A DNA stretch of 64,000 nt, from positions 14,464,001 through 14,528,000 of the forward strand of contig CM036626.1 of assembly GCA_020746105.1 (NCBI GenBank). Direction: 5' to 3'. A model generated the notes under the pieces. That model saw only the letters and a program-made list of their open reading frames with translations, was not told the origin of the DNA and ran no database searches. Each line of letters begins with the position of its first letter. Positions within the stretch are counted from its first letter, which is position 1. Positions 55,096 through 64,000 of this stretch are shown piece by piece. Made by a program: the position numbers and the translations under genes. The stretch is from Trogon surrucura. Its lineage: Eukaryota > Chordata > Aves > Trogoniformes > Trogonidae.

Positions 55096-56267
55096 GTATA
55101 CTTGATTACATGAGAGATGATGTCAAAACATACAGAGACTATCATCAACCACCTTTCTGACTATTCTCTAGATATTTATTCTTCCTTTTTCATTATCTAC
55201 ACACCTTGCAGATCATTTACCATTGCTGTTTGTCACAAAGTGAAAAATCCAACACTTTATATGAAGCAGCTACAGGAAATGACACAGACCAGTATTAGTT
55301 CTACTACACAGAAATCAAGCAATTCATGATTTCTCAGTCTTCTAACACCTTGCCAAGTACACTAAGCAATAAGCCTTAAGTCTAATACGATTTTTTTCAT
55401 GTGCTTTGTCTCTTCATATCTAATATTTTGTTAGAACCCCTATGCTGTTGAAACCCAAAACCACGTGGGGAGAGGGGAGGAGAGCAGGCCAGGGAGACTT
55501 CTACTGAAAACCAGGTTTCACATATTCGTAGAAGAAAAACAACACAGAAGTAAACACAGATCCCAACATAAATCTGCAGATCACCAAGCATCCTTCTAAT
55601 CCTGGCTTCTCAAGATGTTTCTAAGGAGTGCATTTCCTACCAAATAACATGAGGAAAGCTGTGATGAGCGCTGGAAATAGTGGTTAATGGATAGTAGTAA
55701 ATTTTTCATCCGTTAGTCTAGTTTACATCATGTACTTCTTTAGCTATGTCATCATGCATGAAGAACTATGATCTCTAAACATAGATTGGTATTAGAAGTC
55801 TGATGTCTATATAGGAAAAAAAGCAATACTTTCAGTAGGTTTTTCTTCTGTGGAATCAGTTACTATACTCATAGGAAACACTGAACTGTGTATGTACAGT
55901 CCATACAAGGAATGTATGAAATACCAGCTTTTACTGCAACTCTGCATTCCTAGCAGTGACACAGTCTGGACATCTCCACGTACGCTGCACTTGAAATAAA
56001 TCCAACAGGAACAAATCCGAGGAGGCCACCTCTACAAGAATTACATGGAGCATGGAAGAATGTTGAAAAGAGAAAAGTCACTGAGAATGAAATAGCCCAG
56101 TGACATACAGGGTAACGCACCACATAGACTAGTTATTTACCTTAGAGTAAATCATCACATGAAATCTTTATATTCAGACACAAGCAAGAGCACCTACTAC
56201 TTCACTGTAAACAGCCCAAGTGCACGTTCATATGTTCTGAAAAACACCAACCTCACCTGAACGATAG

Positions 56268-56764
56268 CGTCACGGGTTAGGGCTGGGCCGGCCACTAACG
56301 CGGACAGACGCTCTCTAACCCGGCCACTGCCAAAAAGAAGAGCCAAAAGGCCAAAAAGGCAAAAGAGCAGCGAAAAAGGGACGAAACTCTCGTGATCACT
56401 CAATTTATACTAGATATGACGTATGTGGGATAGCATACTCTCATTGGTCACCTGTCCTGTCTATTACCCCCTGGAGGTGCAACCTTTTACTTCCTTGTGC
56501 CCCCCTCTTACTACCCAGCACCCCCAGCGTGGCACACCAGAGCCAGCAGTGGCCTTGGTCACTGTAGCATTAAGTGTAAGCAAGAGCCTTTCTGCATCCC
56601 AGTCCCAGGCAGTGACTGTAAACACCAGGTGTTATCACTGCCAGTAGCACACACTGTCTGCAAAAACACGCTGCTGACTTCAGAGAGTGCAGCCTTTTAG
56701 AAGACACTAAACTGGAAAGTAAAAATCACTAAACAGGACTGGGTTTTTAGCTAAACCCAGGACA
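56268..56764 (-). mobile_element. Solo LTR of an avian ERVL-like endogenous retrovirus
   Basis: Read on the minus strand the element starts TGTCCTGGGTTTAGC, like avian ERVL-type LTRs. It has a CCAAT box (56443-56447), a CRE-like TGACGT (56417-56422; ACGTCA on this strand) and a TATAAA (56404-56409) in the right order and spacing for an LTR promoter. It ends in CG where CA is expected, one transition away. GATAG flanks both sides (56263-56267 and 56765-56769), fitting the 5-bp target duplication of ERVL. Length is 497 bp. No internal viral gene is adjacent, so it is a solo LTR formed by recombination. The family name is inferred. Confidence 0.65.
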
Positions 56765-57238
56765 GATAGGTTACCCTGCCTTAAACTACCATAAACAGTT
56801 CATAACCCCATACCAGAGACAAAGCACTGTCGGTATAGTTGTTGTTAGAAAAAGGTGAAGATTTGAAATAAATGCCCACTTTCACCTAGTAATAGCTAAA
56901 AAGCTGAAATCCTTAATGTTCCACAAAAGGTTCACTGCTTATACAGTTTACTATGGAAAAAATAAAGGAAAGGCAAATAAAGGATGAAGCAGGAAAATTC
57001 GTAGATGATCAGAGGGTCATCAAGAGCCAAGTAAGATCTGAGGGACTTCCAGTGGAAAGGAGTAGTCAAGCAGCAACATAACAGCAAAAAGAAGTTCAAT
57101 CCTAAAGAAATTTAAGAATGTAAAATAGAAGGAAAATTTCCAAATCTTTCTCTGCTCTGTAGAACACTAAGAGTTTTCACATCAAGTAAGTGGAATAAAG
57201 GTGGACTTCAATCAAATCTTCAGTTGAAAGCACAAAGA

Positions 57239-57260
57239 GCAAGTACAACGCAAGTACAAC
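57239..57260. repeat. Perfect 11-bp tandem duplication
   Basis: GCAAGTACAAC occurs twice without a spacer in non-coding sequence. It is a small slippage-type duplication. Confidence 0.9.
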
Positions 57261-58319
57261 AAATTTGTCAGGTCTGTACAAGACAGTTAACAAATTTCAC
57301 CAGAGGATGGCAGCCTGTTGTTACCAATAGAAGAAAAAGTATTCTGAAGAATAAATAACAGACTGTCGTTGCACAATAATAGCACAGTAAACTTCATAAA
57401 AACTGGTTAAGTTGCCTATCTTGAGCACTACTAAAGACCCTGTTCTACACCATTAGCTTGCCAAAGGGCAAAATAACATCATCTCTCAGAGTCTTCTACC
57501 TGCCTCTTGCCCCAGTAGCAACCCACTTAATGAAATACTTTAAAACACAGTAATACAAAGAAAAATATCTAAGTAACACAACATTAGCAGACAAGTAACA
57601 AACTAAGATACTGAAAGTTTAAAGCATACAATACACTATCAAATCATGATTTTAACTTGCCCCAGCTACATCAAGTGCATACCATGTAAATCAAAATGTA
57701 CATGTAATAGAACAGGACTTTTTTAGATCCATATTGAAAAGCCAAACGAAAACAAAATTTTGAAGCATCACAACGCTTCAGTTTGAGATATGTTTGTTCT
57801 GCAAGACACCTAATGAAGAATACTTTTGTAAAGATGCCTACACCACATAACCCTCAATCTCCCACCACAAAATACCACTCCATCTCATATGGTTAATGAC
57901 AGTGGTTCCAATGGAGTACATTCTTTGTTTCCTCCATTTCCTTCACAGAATATATTCATAGGTTAGAAGTGTGGGTTCAGAATCAACTACTTGGTTCCTT
58001 GCAGACTGGTGCATGAAATTCACAGATCCTCTAAGTGCTTTGTCTTGCTGCCAAACAGGTTAAAGAAGGTGAAGAAGTGTTGATTTTTCTTCCTTTTTCC
58101 AGCATCAGTAGTGTTTTGCTCCTCTGCACAGCTGTCAATTTACACAAAATCTGCAGGAATTGAGTGTATCTGGCAAACTGGCTACAAGTGACCACTATGC
58201 TCAGAAGTGTCAGGAACGAGAAAAGGACAGGAGAATGGAGAATAGCACAGCTACTTGGACAGGGCTGTATGACCTAAGGAAAAAAGAGCTGTGAAAACAT
58301 AAAAGCACAACGAAGCACG

Positions 58320-58785
58320 GGCTGGATGAGCGGAGAGTGAGGTGGATGGCTGAGTGACAGGGAGCAGAGGGTGGCAATCTGGTCAATTCTAACTGAAAGC
58401 CAGTAACTAGCGGTGTGCCCTGGGGGGTCAATAACGGCTCCAGATCTGTTCAACATCTTCATTAATGATCCGGGCGATAGGATTACCCTCAGCACGTTCG
58501 CCGATGATGCAAAAGTGGAAGGAACAGTTGATATGCCATACGGTTGTACAAGTTTAACAGGCTGGAGAAGTGAGCCAACAGGAACCTCATGCGGTTCAAC
58601 ACCACAAAGTGCGAAGTCCAGTGGCTCAGAGAAATAACCCCAAGCGTTGGTAAATGTTAAGACTAGCTGGAAAGCAGCTTTGCAGGAAAGGACCAGTGGG
58701 TCCTGGTGGACAAGTTGAACATGCCACAGCAACGTGCCCTTGTAACAAGAAGGCTAACAGCATCCTGGGCTGCATTAGAGAGATA
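58320..58785 (+). mobile_element. Decayed CR1 LINE internal fragment (reverse transcriptase region)
   Basis: A broken reading frame keeps LFNIFINDPGD and LSTFADDAKVEGTVD, corresponding to the region around the FADD catalytic box of CR1 reverse transcriptase. Further along are GGCTGGAGAAGTGAGCCAAC, GGAACCTCATG, TCCTGGTGGACAAGTTGAAC and CATCCTGGGCTGCATTAGAG, familiar from CR1 open reading frame 2. Many small deletions and stops show that it is inactive. It lacks the 3' tail, so it is a fragment rather than a simple 5'-truncated copy. Confidence 0.85.
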
Positions 58786-61700
58786 AAGACAATCTCTTCA
58801 TTCCCAGTGTTGCTGTCACCAGGTTACTTCATGAACAGGGAAGCCACAGAAGCCTGGATTTAAGCCTTACAGCTCTCAGGTTCTTCCACCTGTTTCTACC
58901 TCAGACCAATACCTCAGCATATTCTCCTACCGCTGCCTTCCACAGCTACCACCTGTTTGGCTGCCAAGTGACAGAGCTAAAAGTATGCCAAGGGCTTAGT
59001 CAACATCTGCTTCGTCTTGCCATCTGGCTGCTTACTCTAAGAAGGAGGATTTATAACTGTTTTTCTTCAGTTGAAGTGCATCTTTGGATTGCTTTCCTCT
59101 GTCCAGCTGCTACTTTTCACAAAGGAAGTACCAATACTTTTCCCTGTATTCTGTGTCAAATCTGGTTATAACTGGCAATGAGGATCAAAAGATACTGGGT
59201 GAAATAAGTGACAAAGACAAAAAGTTTGCTTTCCTTAGGAAATCAAGAGAAGAAAGTTTGGTCACTCTAACCATACTAGAAACTTCCAGAAAGTTTCACA
59301 TCAGCAAATCTCCCACGAAGAATTCCTGCACCAGCACTTCCAAAAAGTGAGGCAAATGCCAGAGACTAGACCAGAAGAAAAAAGTAAATAAACTAAGATA
59401 TGCAAGCTTTTAATCATTCATATTGGTTTGGTAAAGTGGTAAAATAGTTCAGCTACCTAAAAGAGGTTATGCTTAGAGAATCTGATATGACTTCACTGTT
59501 ATGAAACTTTTAAAACATTTAATATAATTTCAAAAAGCAATTTCTGCTCTCAAAGACAGCAATTACCAACATTAAAATATGTACCATACTCATCCAACCA
59601 TAGTGGACCATTTACTAATATTATGATGTTTTCTTTCAAGTTTAAGTTAAATCTAGAGAGCTACATTTTTCAGAGCTCAGGTTTCCAGCAAATATTTTGA
59701 TATTTACCACTAATAATGCTAGAACTAGTTGTATTCACTAGAATCTGTCGAAGCAACTTCAAGTATCTCAGAGAAGACTGCCCAGTAAAGCTGAACAAAA
59801 ACCAAAAGGTCTCAAATTTAAAAGTTTGAACTACACCTTTTTTTTTTTCTCCATTTCTCAAAGTTTCTGGATGTTTTCCCATGTTGCCTTGAGTTAAATA
59901 AACAAAATCTACTTCACGAGTGTTTGTTTTTTAAATGACACATTAGCAAGAAAAAAAAATTAGTAACATCAAGCTTTTTTTTTTTCCACCCCAATAATTT
60001 CAAAGAAAAGAAGAAAATTCACATGATAATATTAGGAACACCATCAAACATCATTACTCACTATTTCACAGTCTTAGGAGCAGGTTCCTGGTTAAAATAT
60101 TGCAGTATTTATCCAGAAAAACTAATATGTACCACGACAGACAAAGAAAACATTAATATTTCCATTGTATTTTGGTCACAATTCAACACCAGGATGACAA
60201 TAAAAGCAATGGTAAACTAAATATAATGCAATAATGACATGAAGCTGATTTTTTTTTTCTCCTCTATGTTTAGAATTGAAGATTGTTTCTTGGGGGTTTT
60301 TTTTTCCCTTCTTTCTGGGGAGACTAGAGATTTCAGAACAAAGCTGCTAATAGAAAACATATGGAAAAGCCCTGGAGTAAATGAAAATCTGACTCAAATT
60401 CCAAATGCCACGTATCACATACCACTGTCTGAAATTATCTGCTAAGATAAATGGAAGATTTACCCTGCATACTCAATGAATCATCTGAGAGGGAAGACAA
60501 TGTGAAGTATAAAATAAACAGAAAGGTTTTTGCGATATTTAAGATATTTCCAAAACTAATCAATATTTTGAAACAAGTTAGGATGTTTCTCAAAGCTTGC
60601 ACTAGCCAATAAAAGATTAGCTCAACATAGCATGCTGCCAACAGACAGATTTGTTGAAGTTTTTTGTATAAAATATGAACAGTTCTACTCAACTAAGCAA
60701 TGCAATTCTGGATTTAACCATTATGCTGCTATGACTGCAGTGGGAATACCATACAGCCCAGTTTTCCTATGCATGATCACTTTTTCTGTCTCAAATCTCT
60801 TGTCCAGGCGAAATTTGAAGACTAAGATTTCTGGAACAGCAGCACTGTGGATGCAGTTTTGATGAGAATCCCACACATTTCCACACACACCTAAGTCCTG
60901 CCACAAGCCCCCTGGACATAAGCACTAAATTTAACAAGCCTGAAACTAGCTGCATATATAGAGACCATCTATGCATCTCGTGAAGTATGGTTCATGCACC
61001 AGATTCATTATGCATGCACTACCCATCCCCTACATAAAAGTTTCTATCAGAGTCAAGTGGAACAATATGGAAATGAAAATGCTCTCTTTACAATTACATT
61101 TGCAGGAAACTGTTAAGGAGTTACATTCTCTCATTATATTCAGAATAGAATTAAGCATGGAAAAAATCTCCAGCTGGCTGGTTGCCCAAGGATGTAAGAT
61201 TTCCTGAGAGACAGAGGGGAGCAAGTCATCGACACAAGCACGTACTTGCCTCTTAATTGTTCAGCCTGTGTCATTTCCAAGTGCTTTTCAGATATAAAGA
61301 CCAATGAAAATATTTTCCTTACAGAAACATTCTTCACAGAATACCTAACTTATTTCTTTCTCATTTGTGGAAAATTGGCCTGCCATTATGAGAGATATTA
61401 TATTACCTTAACTTATACCCTACTTAGGCCACCAAGAAGACTATCACCAAGACAGCATACTGCTCTTCTGTCTTCTTCTATCTTCTTGCTATTCTACAGG
61501 ATGAAACAAGGAACAGACTAAGTGACTCATGGGTCAGTAATAGGGCGTAATTTTTTAGCATGCTCAGATCCAGGAAGTGATACAATAACCTAATAGTCTG
61601 CAAGAATAATAAAAACAACTGTCTACTCATTTCTCTAGGAAAAATAGTGTGATGCAGAATAACTACTACTTGCTCAAGAAAAATTTAGTGTTCAATAATT

Positions 61701-63166
61701 AGAAATTAATAATTTCATGAAAGCTTACTTAGCTTCTTGGAATTCATATATTACACTTATATTTTAAGCTAATACATACAATTTCCATTTAGATATTACC
61801 CTCAATTAGCATTACCAATTACATCAATTACCAAAACATTTTCCTATACATGACCATTCAGGAATCCTTTGGCAGATTTAGCCAACTACTCCTTATCCTC
61901 ACCTGCAAGTGCCTAAGGAAAAGAAAAAGTTTATTTCTTTTGCTAGAAACATATGATTTGCAGATTGGATAAAAACATAGGAACAATCTGAAGCTGCAGG
62001 CACATTTTCTAGTTATTTTAACAAAAATGCATGAAGTTCATTGCTATGAATGACCAAAATAAGCTAATGAATAAGGTATTGATAGAAATTATAAAGATAG
62101 GAGTTCTACTCTATTACCTCTTTTAGGTGTCTCTCAGCTTAGGGCATTGAAGCTCACAATTCTGTTCGGAATAAATTAACAGAAGTGCCTGCTTCAGGAT
62201 AGACTCAAGCAATGAAGTTAAACAGCTAAAGTCAGTGCTAAGAATGCTCTCCCAGTGAGCGGCAAGTTTCTAGTCAACTTCACAACTTCAACTCCTCAGA
62301 TTTTGCTGATTTTTTTTTTCCAAAATGATTAGTGTCATGTCTAAGCTACTAAAGAACTGAAAGATATACTAATGTTTTTTAAAAATGGGAATTATAAGAG
62401 GAGTGTAATTTAATGCTATCTAAAATAAATTGCGCTGAATTACCGTAAAAAGCAATAAGGCCAAGTACAAAAGGTACTACTCTTTTTGGACTTACCAGCT
62501 CGGACTGACACTGCTCAAGGATTCCTGCACTCTGCACTCCGCTACATTACTTTTCTCACTTTCCTCCATTACAGAACACTGTACATTCTTTTAGGTTTAT
62601 TTACAATGTTTATTACTTTTGTTTATTAATGAGTGCAAGGCATCTGTCATATCCTACGATTACCTATATAACTTTATATAGGGCACAAATCAGGGAAAAT
62701 AAAGGCTATGTTAAAGTATGAGGTTTAATTGCTAACACTGCTTCAGGGAAATGAATACACCTGCACCAGAAAACAGTGGTGGCAAAACCAGGCAGATACT
62801 CCCACTTATCTACAAACAGGTAATATCCCAGAACTCCATGTGGGAGGAAAATACAGCCCAAAGGCATCTATTTTGAAACAACCAACGCTGGATGTATTAA
62901 GTATAAAGCCAAGTATATTTGCTGAAGAAACTACTCAATTACCAAAAGTGTCAGTTGACAAGTGACTCTTCTCAGAAAAAACCTAGAATTTCAAACAATA
63001 ATCCAGGGTATTTTAGAGTAACCAGACACTATCAGCTACTATTGTTGCTTACATGAAGATTAAACTCATTGTATTATGCCAGTACCTATTGTTAATGACT
63101 ATTGGTTATTATGGTAGTAGAGACTTTATACAATGAGGATTATTTAATTGCCTCTTAGAAAGTCAA

Positions 63167-63169
<3 letters not shown>

Positions 63170-63210
<41 letters not shown>
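63170..63210. repeat. (TA)n microsatellite
   Basis: About 20 uninterrupted TA dinucleotides followed by an A-rich stretch. Likely to be polymorphic and prone to assembly length error. Confidence 0.95.
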
Positions 63211-63218
<8 letters not shown>

Positions 63219-64000
63219 AAGCAACCTCCCCCATGCAGCATTACAGTCTTCTATAGGCTTCTAACACAGCAATACATGAAAAAAGTTACAACTCTCCTCT
63301 GCTACCAGAGGAAGTCAAAGATTGTTTCAAAATCAATTATCCATTACTGCAAATTGATATCGTCATAGCAAAAATCCTCACACTCACCGTTATATTCCAA
63401 AAGCTTCTGTGTTACAAATTTGAACATGCCAGCAGTCTTCATACTTCACTTTTTTCTTATGAAGCAAACCAAACCATTATACGAACTGTTGATTGCACAT
63501 GTTCATGCACACGTTTAGGACATACTTAACAAATCATCTGTTGAGACTAGGGCTTCCTAATGTATTACTTCTAGATGCACAGATGTTTCTAGTGAATTCT
63601 GATCAAAAAATTCTGTACATAACTGTTTACTAGTAGAAGTCACTCCACAGCTGCCTGTGGGATTATATATTCCCACATTACAAGGTTAATAAAACCCTTG
63701 CTCTCAGTCATCTGTTCTATACCAGGATTTGTCTTTGAGATCATACTGCAGTTGCATTTGTTAACTAGTAATATGCTTCAAAGGCATGGGGTATTTAAAA
63801 AAAATAAAAAAAAGATACAGTTTAAAAATACAAAATAAGAAAAATACAAATTAAGAAAAGTACAGAAATACAAGAAAAGTAGAATGTGAGAAAAATTCAA
63901 CAATTTCAGTAAGTAAAGGAATGCTTAGGAAGAAGGGAAAACCAAAGAGAGAGAGTGTTATTTAACTCGGAATCAGTAAATCCACATAAGCGAAGGAGGT

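Larger units (their letters stand above)
55096..64000. other. Downstream flank of ASPN, no coding gene recognised
   Basis: AT-rich DNA containing the solo LTR, a CR1 fragment, a tandem duplication and the (TA)n tract. OMD is expected next on this strand by synteny, but none of its coding sequence (N-terminal acidic/Tyr region, CX3CXCX9C cluster, LRRs) is present, so its coding exons must begin past the window. The final 200 nt are A-rich simple sequence. Confidence 0.6.

Noticed and set aside
56423..56700. Overlapping plus-strand open frames near the downstream end
   Set aside because: They fall within the antisense side of the solo LTR.
58413..58637. Open frame with a FADD box that could be called a reverse transcriptase gene
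   Set aside because: It is a short remnant inside a decayed CR1 fragment, with frameshifts on both sides; listed as a mobile element, not a gene.
63170..63210. (TA)n considered as a structural or regulatory element
   Set aside because: A plain dinucleotide microsatellite explains it.

Overview
This window looks like avian nuclear DNA. It is AT-rich and carries split genes with GT-AG introns, several copies of the avian CR1 retrotransposon (one ending in the diagnostic ATTCTATG octamer repeat), and a solo LTR of the avian ERVL type. The species cannot be fixed from the sequence alone. There is no bacterial, plasmid or CRISPR content.

Two complete protein-coding genes lie head to tail on the + strand, and both encode secreted leucine-rich-repeat (LRR) matrix proteins. 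ECM2 (extracellular matrix protein 2) has nine coding exons from 12498 to 27832 and encodes 679 residues: signal peptide, von Willebrand factor C (VWC) domain, a highly charged linker and an LRR domain. ASPN (asporin) has seven coding exons from 45974 to 54067 and encodes 371 residues: signal peptide, propeptide, Asp tract, class I N-terminal cysteine cluster and an LRR domain. Every exon junction was checked by hand for acceptor, donor and phase, and both reading frames close without a break. This is the ECM2-ASPN part of the conserved vertebrate ECM2-ASPN-OMD-OGN cluster, which in mammals lies antisense inside an intron of CENPP. OMD, OGN, IPPK and CENPP exons were not found here.

Layout: 1-12469 has no recognisable coding gene, only a CR1 tail and a possible ECM2 5'UTR exon. 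12470-27832 is ECM2, with CR1 copies in introns 1 and 5, a small repeat plus hairpin in intron 2, and a 19-C run just before exon 8. 27833-45949 is an 18-kb spacer with an ancient CR1/L3-like relic, a palindromic microsatellite and a possible ASPN 5'UTR exon. 45950 to about 55100 is ASPN with its 3'UTR. From about 55100 to 64000 there is an ERVL-like solo LTR with an apparent 5-bp target duplication, a decayed CR1 reverse-transcriptase fragment and a long (TA)n repeat.

Both proteins act outside the cell. By family knowledge, asporin binds collagen and restrains TGF-beta/BMP signalling, and ECM2 is a matrix or adhesion protein. I found no novel multi-gene system. The most interesting points are the lysine/arginine-rich linker of ECM2 where the human protein (recalled) is acidic and carries RGD, a likely tyrosine-sulfation site beside it, the short codon-mixed Asp tract of ASPN, and the LTR with its inferred boundaries.
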